Assembly: GCA_025201765.1 (NCBI GenBank) | Contig: MU623398.1 | Coordinates: 124,001 to 188,000, forward strand | DNA from: Daldinia sp. FL1419 | Lineage: Eukaryota > Ascomycota > Sordariomycetes > Xylariales > Hypoxylaceae | DNA length: 64,000 bases | Reading direction: 5' to 3' | Part shown: piece after piece, positions 31,947-43,963 of the stretch | How the letters are laid out: the number at the start of each line of letters is the position of its first letter | How positions within the stretch are numbered: position 1 is the stretch's first letter | Translations under genes and position numbers: made by a program | The notes under the pieces: model-generated | Database searches by the model: none | What the model was told of the DNA's origin: nothing | What the model saw: only the letters and a program-made list of their open reading frames with translations

Positions 31947-34900
31947 ATGCGCTTGCAATATCTGGGGTATCAGTTGCTGTCTGTAGCGGCTGGGTTTGCA
32001 CCCTTCGCAAACGCCCTCGGACAGCAGCAGATAATCAGCTTCACCAGTACAGACGGTGCTTTTCAAGTAGCTGGCGGATCAATCTCCCAGCCACAGATCT
32101 TAATTTCAAACAATGATTATTGGGGAGTTATTCGCGCCGCGGGTGATCTTGCCAAGGACTTTGGTCGAGTGACGGGGACCAATTTCACATTGAGCAATGG
32201 GGAGCCTGGTGCTGAGCCGGCATCATACGAATACAGACCAATCATCCGGAATTATACGCATGTAAGTCAAGTATATTCCTACCGTACCAAATCTATAGCA
32301 TGCGCGATCAATCAATGGCACAATGGCCTTAAAACACTAATAGCTGTCTTCCAAGTCCTCAGGCGGGGCGTAATGTGAATCTTTTTTGGTAAACGTTTAT
32401 TAACGTGTGTGGTCTAGTATGCGGTTAATGATACGCAATACTTCCGCGGCCCCGAATACGCTGATCCGTCGGCTGAAAGCACTGTTATAATTGCTGGTAC
32501 GGTGGGGCATTCCAAGATGATTGATGACTTGATCAGTGCCGGGAAGCTGAATGTTTCTGCTATCGGAGGGAAATGGGAATCTTTCACGACTAAACTTGTC
32601 AAAGATCCCGTCGAAGGATGCTCGAAAGCTGTGGTCATCGCGGGCAGCGATGCTAGAGGCACTATCTTCGGCATATACGACATTAGCGAGCAGATTGGGG
32701 TGAGCCCATGGTATTGGTGGGCTGACGTGCCCATCAAGCAGTCGAAAGAAATATACGTCCTGCCAGACGACAAGATTCAGGGGTCCCCTTCGGTCAAATA
32801 CCGCGGTTTTTTCATCAACGATGAGCAGCCGGGATTATCGGGATGGGTCCAATGGAACTACCCGGATACCCCTTACGGAGTTGGATACAATGCCGATTTC
32901 TACTCGAATGTATTCGAACTACTCCTTCGACTCCGAGCGAATTACCTATGGCCCGCCCTCTGGGGCACCATGTTTGAGATTGACGATCCGGCAAACCAGC
33001 CGCTAGCCGATGCCTGGGAGATTGTGCTGGGAAGTTCGCATACAGAGCCTATGATGCGCGCACAGAACGAATTCGGCACGTTCTACACTAGCAAGGGCCT
33101 CGGTCCGTGGGCATATAACCTAAATAATAAAACGATTGACGAATACTTCGTCTATGGAGCGCAAAGGGCCAGGCCTTACGCTCGCAATAGTTTATGGACC
33201 ATGGGTATGCGTGGAACCGGTGATACGGCTATTGAAGGCCTAGGTGTCGAAGTGATCGTCGAAATGCTGGAGACTCTTGTTCACAACCAGCGGGCCATCA
33301 TCGAAGATGTGCTGGATATCAAAGCCGCTGAAGCACCCCAGCTATGGTGCTTGTACAAAGAAGTCATGTCGTATATCCTTCAAGGCCTCACGATCCCAGA
33401 AGATATTACCCTTTTATGGGCGGACGACAATTGGGGTAATGTTCGAAGAGTACCGATTGACAACGAGACGACGCGGTCTGGAGGAGCCGGCGTATATTAC
33501 CACTTTGATTATGTCGGCGACACCAGGAACTACAAATGGATAAACACTATCCAACTCGAGAAGACTGCGGAGCAGATGCAGCTCTCGTATTCTCATGGTG
33601 CTGACAGGATATGGATTGTTAACGTCGGTGATCTCAAGCCTTTGGAGATCCCGCTCAATCACTTCCTAGATATGGCATACGACATTAACCAGTGGAATGT
33701 AGACGGGGTAGCTAACTGGACTCTTGCTTGGGCAACCCGAGAATTCGGATCGGAGCATGCACCAGCTATCACGGAGATCATGACGCGCTTTGGCATGTTC
33801 GCTGCGAGAAGAAAATTTGAATTGGTGGAACCCTATGTGTACTCGGTCGTCAATTACAACGAAGGCGACGCGATATTAGGTCAGTGGCGAGGTCTGGCTG
33901 ATGATGCGCAAGCTATCTATAACCAGCTAGATGAAGCCCATCAACCGGCGTTCTTCGAAATGGTTTTACATCCTATTCTCGGTGGTCAGATCGTTCACCA
34001 GGTTCATATCGGTGCGGAAAAGAACATGGTTTACGCGAACCAACACCGAAACGCGGCGAACGACTTTATTTCCCAGGTCCTATCGAGCTTTAATGACGAT
34101 GGAAATCTGACGGCGAGATGGGATAGTCTATTAGATGGGAAGTGGAAGCGCATGCTGGATCGTAAGTCTGGCCCTTTTCGAATATCTAAAATTATTTGCT
34201 AATTCTATAGAAACTCACTTTGGATATAATGGTTACTGGCAACAGCCGATGCGAAATGTCCTTCCAGCCATGGCTTACGTCCAGACTGCCGTGTCTTCGA
34301 TAGCGGGTAACGTGGGCATCGCCGTGGAAGGATTAAACGCTAGCATTCCTGGTGATGATAAGTATCATAGTAACTCGGGCAATACTCTTGTTCTTCCACC
34401 GTTAGATCCTTATGGACCTGTCACGAGGTGGTTCGACGTATATTCGCGAGGTACGTTGGACTGCGACTGGCGGGCCGAAAGTGATGTTTCTTGGGTTAAA
34501 CTGTCACAATACGACGGTACAGTTGGTCCTGGCAACGGTACGGACTCCCGCGTGTATGTTTCCGTAGACTGGGACAACGCCCCGAAAGTTGTTAACGACA
34601 CCGTGGCCAACATCAATTTTACGGCGGGCTGTGGCCGCGAGGGGTTTTCGAATTGGTACGGCAAACCAATCGTTCAACTTCCCATCAATTTGCGAACGGT
34701 CCCGTCAAACTTTACCCAAGGATTTGTCGAGTCGGACAAGCACGTTGCTATCGAAGGGCCAAACTACCAGCGCATCTACACACCATCCGACGTGGCTACC
34801 GACTCGGAGATTAAATATCACACGCTAAAGAACTACGGACGCACGCTGGGCGGCGTAACCCTATGGCCGCAGACTACGCCTCCGCAAACCACCGAGTCGG

Positions 34901-35385
34901 CTCCGGCTTTAGAATACGACTTGTATCTGTTTACCAACATTTCCAAGGCCAACGTGACGTTATACCTTTCTCCCACGCAGAACTATCTCTCCGACAAGAC
35001 GCCTCTCGAATTTGCCGTATCTTTATTCCCTGCCGGTGGAGAGCAGGCCGAACCACAGGTTGTCCAATTCGTAGGCGAGAGCGTCGGAGCGGGTATGCCT
35101 CCTGGTTGGGGATACGCCGTCGCCGATTCCGTCTGGGGACTCGCACCGAACCATAAGACCACGACGACTTGGAACGTCGCCCAGGAAGGAGCTTATACGC
35201 TCAGGGTTTGGGGACTAGCGCCGAGCGTGATCGTGCAAAAGATCGTGTTAGATCTAGGCGGCGTGCGACCCAGTTATCTCGGTCCTCCCGAGAATTTCCT
35301 CGTCGGAAGGGACGAGCTAGGTGTTTACAATCAGACGAGCTTTACGGACGGACCAGGGGTTCTCGGCGGAACCGCGAAGAGGTAA
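31947..35385 (+). CDS. Secreted GH115 xylan alpha-1,2-glucuronidase
   Basis: Exons 31947-32261, 32418-34161 and 34211-35385 give 1077 aa, a normal GH115 length. A signal peptide is visible (MRLQYLGYQLLSVAAGF to ANA). GH115 landmarks: SDARGTIFGIYDISEQIGVS, SPWYWWADVPI, KYRGFFINDEQPGL, NADFYSNVFELLLRLRANYL, GTMFEIDDP, SSHTEPMMRAQNEF, LLWADDNWGNVRR, GVYYHFDYVGD. The C-terminal region (VPSNFTQGFVE, HVAIEGPNYQRI) matches the beta-rich domains of the family. Many N-glycosylation sequons are present. The enzyme removes (4-O-methyl-)glucuronic acid from internal xylose of hardwood and softwood xylan; this activity is known for the family. It points to a plant-biomass degrader, endophyte or wood decayer. 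Intact. Confidence 0.95.
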
Positions 35386-36375
35386 GACGCTGCGAATAAG
35401 TCAGGCAAGCAGACTTGTACGTACTTGGGTATGTAACTACCCAGTGCCCGAAGTGGAATTTTGATTTCTGCTTGATGCCATATCAAAGTATGAACCTCGT
35501 GACGATGATTTGATTACTTTATTAATACATTGAAATACTCTTTAATTTTTTAAAGTCATCTTGATAATGTCCTGGAAATAAAACTTAAAAAAGGGGCAAA
35601 AGAGTTGCATTAGGTACTTTTCCATTTATATGCAGTAGAAAAAGACTTGTAAATTACGCTTTTCTGGATTCTTCTTAGTTCGTGCTCTTGCAAGCCCTCA
35701 ACCTTACTGGGGTTTTATAATTCAATCATGCAAACCCCTTCCCATATTTCAACCGAGCTGCCGAGCTGAGTTGTCAGTGGATACTACTTCTAAATGCTGA
35801 TTTTTACGGCTTTAAACTTAATTCTCATTGGCTTAGAGCTTGCTGAAACCAAAAGTCCGGGGTGCGCAAATCAGCTAGACTAAGCCTCGCGAATCATATG
35901 GCTGAGATGTTGTTTTCGTGTCCCACTAATCTCATGGTTAGGGTTGCCACGCTTGCACACGCTTGCCACACTATATAAACATTGATAGGTACCGGTTGCC
36001 GGGGTGAATTTAAGAGCCAAAATCAACACGGATCCCCGATACGGGTTTGATACATATTACTTAACACGCCTGCAACACTTTCCCATCCACTTTTTAGCTT
36101 CTGATGACGATATTTTTTTCGAGTGGATTTTCCACACCGTTCCTCCTACAACTAACCAAATCTAGCTCGACGACGCCTGGAACGCCAGGTGTATATACGC
36201 TCGTTAATCGATTTTCCAAATCTCCAAATCGTTACGAGTACTAATTCGTTTTCGACCGGCAACCACAAAATACGTCGACTTGTTTTCATTGTTTATGTCG
36301 ACCTTTTTAGCTTAATTTTCATACAAATTCGTAGGGGAGGATTATTCTATACGGGATAGAATAGTGCTATTCAAG
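35386..36375. other. Intergenic before the kinesin gene
   Basis: AT-rich and pyrimidine-rich near 36060-36360, typical of a fungal promoter and leader. No ORF. Confidence 0.5.
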
Positions 36376-39300
36376 ATGAACGTGGTAGATCCGGGAGCAT
36401 CTTCCATCACGGTCGCAGGTAAGATGCAGTCCTAGTAATGTGTCGTAGCAAACTAGACGATGCTGATGTGTTCAAAGTCCGAGTGCGACCATTCACCATT
36501 AGAGAAGCTGCTCAACTGTATGTTCTTTACCATATCCGACAACTAAAGTGACTGTACTAACTCTCATAATAGTCAAAGAACCGACGACAGCACATTATTT
36601 CTAGGGGACGGTTCCCTGGCGGCGGCTCCCACACCGAAACTTAAGCAAGGTGGCATACGATCCGTTATTAAAGTGGTCGATGACCGATGCTTGTACGTAT
36701 TCACGCACAAGACAATCGTATCATCGTAGCTAACATGACCGTGTTGCAGAGTGTTTGACCCACCAGAAGACAATCCTATACAAAAATTCTCGAGATCGGT
36801 GGTACCAAACGGCAAAAAGGTCAAGGACCAAGTCTTCGCTTTCGACCGGATATTCGATGAGAACACGACACAAACGGAGGTTTACGAGGCTACGACAAAG
36901 GGCTTACTAGACAGCGTTCTAGACGGCTACAATGCTACAGTTTTTGCGTACGGAGCCACTGGATGTGGTAAAACCCACACGATTACCGGTACCGCCCAGA
37001 TGCCTGGTATCATATTCTTGACAATGCAAGAACTGTTCGAAAAGATTGCAGACCGGAGCGACGAAAAGCACACCGAGATATCCCTGTCATACTTGGAAAT
37101 TTACAACGAAACAATTCGAGATTTGTTGGTCCCTGGAGGTAGCAAGCAAGGATTGATGCTCCGCGAAGACTCGAATCAAGCTGTTTCGGTTGCAGGGCTT
37201 ACGAGCCACCACCCCAAGGATGTTCAAGAAGTTATGGACATGATTGTCCAAGGGAACGAATACCGGACTGTATCGCCGACAGAGGCCAATGCCACCTCCT
37301 CGCGATCCCATGCCGTCCTTCAGATCAACGTCGCTCAAAAGGACCGAAACGCAGCCGTTAACGAACCCCACACGATGGCCACTCTCAGCATTATCGATCT
37401 GGCAGGTAGCGAGCGAGCCAGCGCCACGAAGAACCGAGGCGAGCGTCTAATGGAGGGAGCCAATATTAACAAGTCGTTACTCGCCCTGGGTAGCTGTATT
37501 AATGCGCTCTGTGACCCCCGAAAGAAGAACCACGTGCCTTATAGAAACAGCAAATTAACACGGCTTCTCAAATTCTCGCTTGGGGGTAACTGCAAAACGG
37601 TCATGATCGTCTGTGTCAGCCCCTCGAGTGTGCACTTCGACGAGACCCAGAACACGCTGCGGTATGCGAATAGGGCGAAGAATATCCAGACCAAGGTGAC
37701 GCGAAATGTCTTCAACGTCAACCGACATGTCAAGGATTTCCTCGTTAAAATTGACGAGCAGATGGCGTTGATCAACGAGCTCAAGGCTCAGCAAAAGGAT
37801 GCCGAGAAGAATTTCTTCGCCAAATTCCAGAAGCAGCTAGAGAAGAAGAACTGGTCGGTTAGGGAAGGCGTTCAGAGGATCCAGGCGGCATACGAACATT
37901 CGTCGTCCGAGAGGCAAGAGAAGGTGAACCTAATGAAGAAGCAGAGAGGCATCGAGCGTCGGATCGGTCTTTTGTCGTCGTGGATCGCGGCATTTGACAC
38001 GGTTTGCGATATGAGAGAGGACGAAGACTTCATGCCATCGAATCTTACCGCCATGCGTAAGACTGCGGTAGGCATCCAGCTAGAACTTGAGGATAGCCGG
38101 CAACATATCCACCAAAAGTTGAATAAGATGAACTGGGAGCGCGCTATCGACGGAGCTCTCCAGCATAGTATCAACCAGCTGCCGAGAGGAGACGTACACG
38201 TGGATAACGGCGAGATCGAAAGCCTCACCAGAGAAGCCGAGCTGTGGAAAACCAAGTTCGCTCGCGAAGCCGATCGCGAGGTTCTCGACCAGGATAAAGC
38301 CGGCGATGCGGGAATTATGCAGGTTCTACTTACCGCCCAATTTGAGATGCTCGCGTCGTTATCGGAAACGATAGACATGAGCGAAGAGGAGGCTGTGGCA
38401 CATGCTAAAAGTATCATAAATCGTTTACTAGAAACAGGATACTCGGCGGCCTCGCAAGTAGTGAAACCAGACGGATCCAAGATGCCGGTAGAGGCGTTCC
38501 CACCGACGAAGCGCGGCACCCCGAAACGGAAGAAGACGACGAGGATGAGCATAGGAAAGGACGCGATAAAGCCGATCCCCAACCCGCAATTAGCAGCCGT
38601 GACCGCATCTCAGCCGCAGATGTTCGGCTCGCCGGTTAAGGGCTCCCCCCGGCGTCGTAAAGCGGTTAACGCGCGCAAGGGCGTCTCGTTTACCCCGGTA
38701 AAAAAGACTTCGAAGCGCGCGGTGCGATGGCGCGACGACGACGGCGAATCGGGCACCCTAGCCGATTTCGAGAAGACGCCCCAAAAGATGTACTCTTCGC
38801 CGGAGCGCAACTCACCCGAGAAGGCTGTACCCGCGATCCCCCCTATCCCGTTCTACTTACACAAAGATGACGCTGTAGATGATTCCAGTACCGAGCTGAC
38901 GATCCCCGAGACGACGAGCCTCCCGGTCGCGAAGCCTAACAGGTTCCAGGCAGGATTTTTGTCCAAGTCTCGTGCGTCGGATGTTAACGGCTCCCCCACC
39001 GGACCTACGATCTCCATTAGCCTGTCGACCTCGTCGCCCGGTAGCGAGGGCCGGACTAGCCCGTTGCGTAATCTCGACGTAGCCCGAGCTGGTAACACCA
39101 ACTCGCCCAAGTTGCGGTTGTCCTCTAGCCCAAAATCTTCCATACCAGTGCCTCAAAGTATGTCGTCCGACGAAAATCACCCTCCATCATCCGACTCGGA
39201 GACTTCGGCCATCATTGACACGTCTAAGCTTCGCTCGGCAATCCACGCCAACAAGAGACCAAGGCGGCTCTCTTCGCTAGCAGGAAGCGTGACGGGTCCG

Positions 39301-39681
39301 GCTGTGGTCTCTAGGCGAGTATCCTCGATCGGGCCCATCGGCGGCACCTACAAGACCGGCAGCAGCTTCGCAGGCCCCCTCGCGTCGAGCACGAACGGCA
39401 TCTCGCGATTACGACGCGGCAGCGCGGAAAAGCACAGGAGTCCTCCCATCAGCTGTTCTCCGCCGGAATTAGGAATTCGCGACTCGAAAGCGTTCACGCC
39501 GGGCCAGGCCAGACGGATGAATCTAAGCGGCGGCATAAAGGTCCCGGGAGCGCAGACCAGTCCGAGCGATAGGAGGTTAGAAGCTGCCAGCAACCGCGGG
39601 CGACGCATTACTATTGGTGGCTCGGGTATGACGGCGGTAGGCGGTGCGAGGAGGGAGAGAGGAACGTCGGCCTGGCGATAA
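36376..39681 (+). CDS. KIP3: Kinesin-8 motor protein (Kip3/Kif18 type)
   Basis: Four exons: 36376-36418, 36478-36517, 36573-36692 and 36750-39681; total 1044 aa. The three small 5' exons restore the motor start (ITVAVRVRPFTIREAAQL), which a plain ORF scan misses. The motor domain (about residues 12-380) has the P-loop GATGCGKT (about 136-143), switch I NATSSRSH, switch II DLAGSERAS and NINKSLLALGSCINAL. Kinesin-8 wording is strong: DRIFDENTTQTEVYEATTK, RYANRAKNIQTKVTRNV and HVKDFLVKIDEQMALINELK. A coiled-coil neck and stalk follow (to about 550), then a long disordered, Ser/Pro/basic tail. Kinesin-8 motors walk to microtubule plus ends and promote depolymerisation, controlling spindle length and nuclear positioning. 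Intact. Confidence 0.95.
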
Positions 39682-40724
39682 GTTGATTTATTCCGTCCGT
39701 AAAGGTGTCTGATTAAACGAGATTAGGTGCCGGGATCCCGCGTGGTGGTGGAGCAGCTTTATGCTGAGAAAGAACAGGTACATATTTTGCGCGTCTTGAC
39801 GTGTCTCGTGGGAGGAGGTTCGGGTTCGAGACGGGCGTTTTTAGGTCTAATTCTACAGACGAACATGATCATCCGGTCGGTTGGCTGACCGCGGGGTTGC
39901 GGAGTTGCCCTGGTCCCTGGTCCCTGGTCCCTGTATTTGATAGTTTCCGTTTCGATGAGGGCCGGAGGTTTCATGTTTCACGTTCAATAAATAATGAATC
40001 TTGTTTACGCTCACACGCTTACTTGGTTAGAGGTTCTGGGGTGAAGCGAGGTTGACGAGTGTATGTCTAATTTTATTTTGTGAGAGTGGGCGGCGGAAGA
40101 TGACGACGTAGATGTGCCTCATCTAATATTAGATTCTACTTGCTAACGTGATTTGCGCGATGTTTAATATATCCCGTCGCGATTATCCATCGCGATTGTT
40201 CAATACTGGGAGTTACAAGGTGGCATTGTTAATTCTATACAGCACAAGTCATGACGTCGCAGGGCTGAAGAACCGGCAGTTCAGCAACCCGGCCGCACGG
40301 ATCTGACGATTTAGCGCTCGATTTAGCGATTCTTAGGGAGCTCTCTCCTTTACCACCATCGAGTCTTACGAGCCCATCTCGGTTTTATTTGCTGTGTAGG
40401 CGATATTATATTGCTCCCTTGTTATGTAAATCATTTTGGGGTTGGTAATGTCTCAAATTGTTGTAAGATAATTCGGGTAGATTGGTTCTTTATTTAATAA
40501 AGAGACAAGTTTGCAAAACGATCCCCTGGAATCGGGGTGTTTCATGCTTGTATTTCGCGTCTGGTGTCCGACTCCGTTGTTTATTGGCCTGATTCTAACT
40601 ATACGATACTATAATAAAACATACCTAGGTACATACATAACAAACATATTGTAAGAAAGATACATGATTTCGAGCATATCTGCCGGGTAGGTAGATCCAG
40701 ACGTTATTACGCCTATAAAAGAAA
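39682..40724. other. Intergenic
   Basis: 3' flank of the kinesin gene, with a threefold GGTCCCT repeat (about 39911-39932), and promoter of the next gene, with an exact TACCTAGGTA at 40622-40631. Open frames at 39759-40055 are unsupported. Confidence 0.5.
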
Positions 40725-41790
40725 ATGACGGGCCCGGTGCACGTCCTCGACGATTATTACCTCTCCATCACGCTCCTCGTCACTGTCGGGTATCAGCTGT
40801 TTTTCTTCGCTATAGCGTACAGCGCCAAATTCGATAAATTAACAGGTTGCACCCACATATCCCACCAGTTTAAGTCATATGCTAACGGAGCCATAGACTT
40901 CGCCGGGGGAACCAACTTTGTAATCTCGGCCGTCGTCACGCTCGCGCTGAGCCGCAGCCCTGATGCGCGGCAAATCGTGGCTTCGGCGCTCATCATGGCG
41001 TGGGGTCTGCGGCTGTCGTTGTTCCTTCTATTCCGCGTGTTGAAGACGGGGAAGGACGACCGCTTCGACGGCACGCGCGATCGATTCTTCCCGTTCCTCG
41101 GCTTTTGGGCCTTTCAGATGCTCTGGGTGTGGTCTGTCTCGCTGCCCGTCACCGTCTTGAACTCCCCCGCCGTTTCGGGTTATCAGCCGCAGGTCTCTTT
41201 TGGTACAGGGCGGGATATCGCGGGTGTGGTTTTGTTTGGTATTGGGTTTGTTATGGAGAGCGTGAGCGATGTGCAGAAGTTTGTGTTTAGGTCGAGGAAT
41301 GACCGGGACGCGGTATGTGATTCGGGCTTCTTTTATCTTAGTCGGCATCCGAATTATTTTGGCGAGATTATTATCCAGTTCTGTAAGTTTTCACTTGGGT
41401 ATCCGTCACGAAGTCGAATTAATGAAGACAGCTATATACATGATTTGCGTCTCGCCTGCTGCCGACGGTCCCGTGGGTGGACAGGCGTTCAAGGCGCTTT
41501 ACGCCACAATCTTGGGTCCATTCTTCCTTACGATTCTGCTCATGTTCGTTTCGGGGCTACCGCTATCTGAGCGTCCGGGTGCTAAGAAGAGGTACGAGAG
41601 TGGCCTGAATTGGGACGGTTATCGACAATATTTGAATCGAACTAGCATCCTTATTCCATTCCCGCCGCAGATTTACGAACGGCTTCCTACCATCTTAAAG
41701 AGGACATTATTCCTTGAGTTCCCTATGTACGTGTTTGATCCGGCTAAGCATTCAAGTGTGACCGAAAACCGACAGCCAGCGGATATATAG
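40725..41790 (+). CDS. DUF1295-family integral membrane protein (steroid reductase / ICMT-like fold)
   Basis: Exons 40725-41382 and 41432-41790 with a 49-nt intron; total 338 aa. Several membrane segments are visible (YYLSITLLVTVGYQLFFFAI, FVISAVVTLAL, MAWGLRLSLFLLFRVL, LGFWAFQMLWVWSVSL, IAGVVLFGIGFVMES, LGPFFLTILLMFVSGLPL). The diagnostic motif FYLSRHPNYFGE lies just before the intron, and ERPGAKKRYESGLNWDGY near the end. The family shares the fold of 3-oxo-5-alpha-steroid 4-dehydrogenases and isoprenylcysteine methyltransferases; most members, including this one, have no proven substrate. It is convergent with the GFA-family gene, with only about 130 bp between their stops. Confidence 0.88.
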
Positions 41791-41923
41791 TATAACCCCA
41801 GCGGACAAAACCATAATATGATGAGGGTATCTATTGCATTAACCTTTTGATTGTACATCACCGTCCCCACCCCCTTCCACCAGCTACAAACGCCGATACC
41901 GCCACCGAAACTCCCAAGATCAT

Positions 41924-42863
41924 CTATAATCCGCTCAACTCACAAGCGCCCTTCACAGGCCCGCCAGGGACAGCTTTTCCTACCATATCAGCCGCCGTAG
42001 GTGTCGCCCCGCTATTGACGAGGATACCCGCCGGGTCGAGGGGTTGGTCAAGAGATTCTTGAGAGGTGCAGTAGTCGGACTCCGAAGGCTCCTCGGAGTA
42101 CGATTCAGAGCCCTCGGGGATGGGTATCATGGCCGATTTGGTCCATATATGGATGGCGCTTGACCAATCGAGCCCGTCTATGCACTATAGGAGTAGAATC
42201 AGCGATGTTCTCTTCAAGAGTTGTTTGAATCGTGTCGGAAGATTAAATTGGTTATTAAAATTTCATTTTTTTTTATTTTTAAATTTTTTTTTGGCGGTAA
42301 TATAAGCAAGGGATGAACCAGCAGATTATACTTACTCCTCCTTTGACGGAGACGACATTCTTGCCCTACACACGATTAGTGTATATATTACATATGTTAT
42401 CAGTATCAATCACCCACCGGCGTCGTATGAAGTAGTCTAGTCCCACAGTTGCGGCAGAAATAGCTGATACGAATAAGCCAAGAACCCCACGATCACCATT
42501 ATATGAGAGCAGAGTATAATAATTACCAATAAAGATTATGACCGGAAGGCGTTGGCCGACTAGTCACCAGCAGGTCAGCGAGTCACATTATATAAATGTA
42601 ATAATTGTATCCGTTCGTATATATATATATATGATTAAGTATAAATAAACAGATAGAGAGATAGAATAAACTAGGAGAAATACTTACGTATAGCAAGACA
42701 TCAACTCAGCGCGAGGTAGGGGGAATAGGGGGAATATGGCGGAGGTGCCAAAGGCAGAGCTCGTCTGACGGCGACATTCGGCGCAGTGGCAAATGTAGAG
42801 CGCCAAAGGTTTAGTTAGGGGCGTTTTAAACGCGACGGCACCGCATTGGCAGCGGGCATCCAT
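41924..42863 (-). CDS. GFA / CENP-V family zinc protein (glutathione-dependent formaldehyde-activating enzyme-like), five exons
   Basis: I assembled this gene by hand because no long frame reveals it: exons 42863-42688, 42559-42527, 42463-42418, 42365-42336 and 42184-41924 sum to 546 nt (181 aa). Zinc-ligand motifs of the family appear in order: RCQCGAVAF (CxC), YICHCAECRRQTSSAFG (CxxC with the SSAFG signature), and YFCRNCGTRLL (CxxC, created by the exon 2-3 join). Then VKGG, DGLDWSSAIHIWTKSAM and PIPEGSESY, all typical of fungal members. Exons 2-4 are only 33, 46 and 30 nt. The fold binds structural zinc and, in the founding enzyme, glutathione; most fungal paralogues have unknown substrates. 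Intron 4 contains T-rich tracts. Confidence 0.88.
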
Positions 42864-43624
42864 GATTCCTTTCTTGTTCTTTTGCTTTGGTAAGTTGTAT
42901 ATTTCTGCCTTGTTTCTTCCTACGACGTCGTTATCTTGGATATTGCGGATAGGTTCTCAGTACCTATTCTTGATGTAGTTAAGACTTCACACAACTCGAG
43001 CACTCGCAACAACCCCCAAAAGACTATGGAATAGAAAGGACGAATTAGGTACTAACGTAGCAAAAAGTTGAGTCAGCGGAGAATATCTTCGGAGGGAAAG
43101 AAGGATGCGGAGCTTAAAACCTTGGATAGGGGGAAGGTAGCCTAGAATCCCCGGTACCGAGAGTTAACGTTAGCGTGTCCCGATCCCCGCATATCTCTTG
43201 CGTAGCTCAAATTAGTCATCAGCCTTATAAGAAGCGTTTTACGCACCGATAACTATTTACGGAATGCGATTACAAGTTTGTTATTTATTCGTTGATATGT
43301 ACCTAGGTAGGTACCTATTTATTATAAGATATTGATATTCGATTTTAGGACGGGGATGATAAGTTTTACGTAATTTCACACGGTTTCGGAGAAATACGCA
43401 ACTACCTAGCGAAAACACGCCGGTGACATCACGATATCCCCTGTAAGATTGACTCACTCGTGTCATACACCGCTTTCGAACGCGGTGTCACATGTTTGGG
43501 CGTCTCCAACTTGTCAGCTTGATATTAGTTATTAAAGTGTATTTTATATAACTATCAAAATTGCTCTTTTAAATAATCGATTTGGTGGAATCTATTTTGA
43601 GTCTATCGGCGGCAGTGTGTAAAG
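42864..43624. other. Intergenic
   Basis: Promoter side of the GFA-like gene and 3' side of the NLR-like gene. Exact TACCTAGGTA at 43300-43309, directly followed by GGTACCT. No ORF supported. Confidence 0.5.
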
Positions 43625-43963
43625 GTTATCAATTCAAGTAAGACCACGCTCGAACTCCTTTCCTTGTCTATAATATCCGGGTCAGCTCCATTCTCCAGCA
43701 GAATATTTGCCAATATCTCATTCAAGTTGGCGAAAGCGAGGTGTGGCGACGTCCTGCCACCGTTATCTTAGGTTAGATATTCGGATCCTGCCCCCTTTCT
43801 TAAAAGTAGCTCCGTTTGTGCCTTGAACCCCGCATGCCTACGAGGAAGACATTGGCAGCTTCGTGGAGAGCCGTCTCTCCTAGTGCACCCCGAATGTTGG
43901 GGTCTACCCCATTCTCCAACAGCTCCTGGGCAAGATCAACTGGTATTTCAAGGTGCTACTTTA
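43625..43963 (-). pseudogene. Decayed ankyrin repeats downstream of the NLR-like stop codon
   Basis: Translation beyond the stop at 43964 still shows ankyrin units in shifting frames: DLAQELLENGVDPNIRGALG and ETALHEAANVF, then AQTELLLRKGA, then GRTSPHLAFANLNEILANI and LLENGADPDIID. At least one stop (TAG at 43956-43958) and several frame changes separate them. These were once part of the gene to the right, or belong to a longer allele. Confidence 0.75.
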
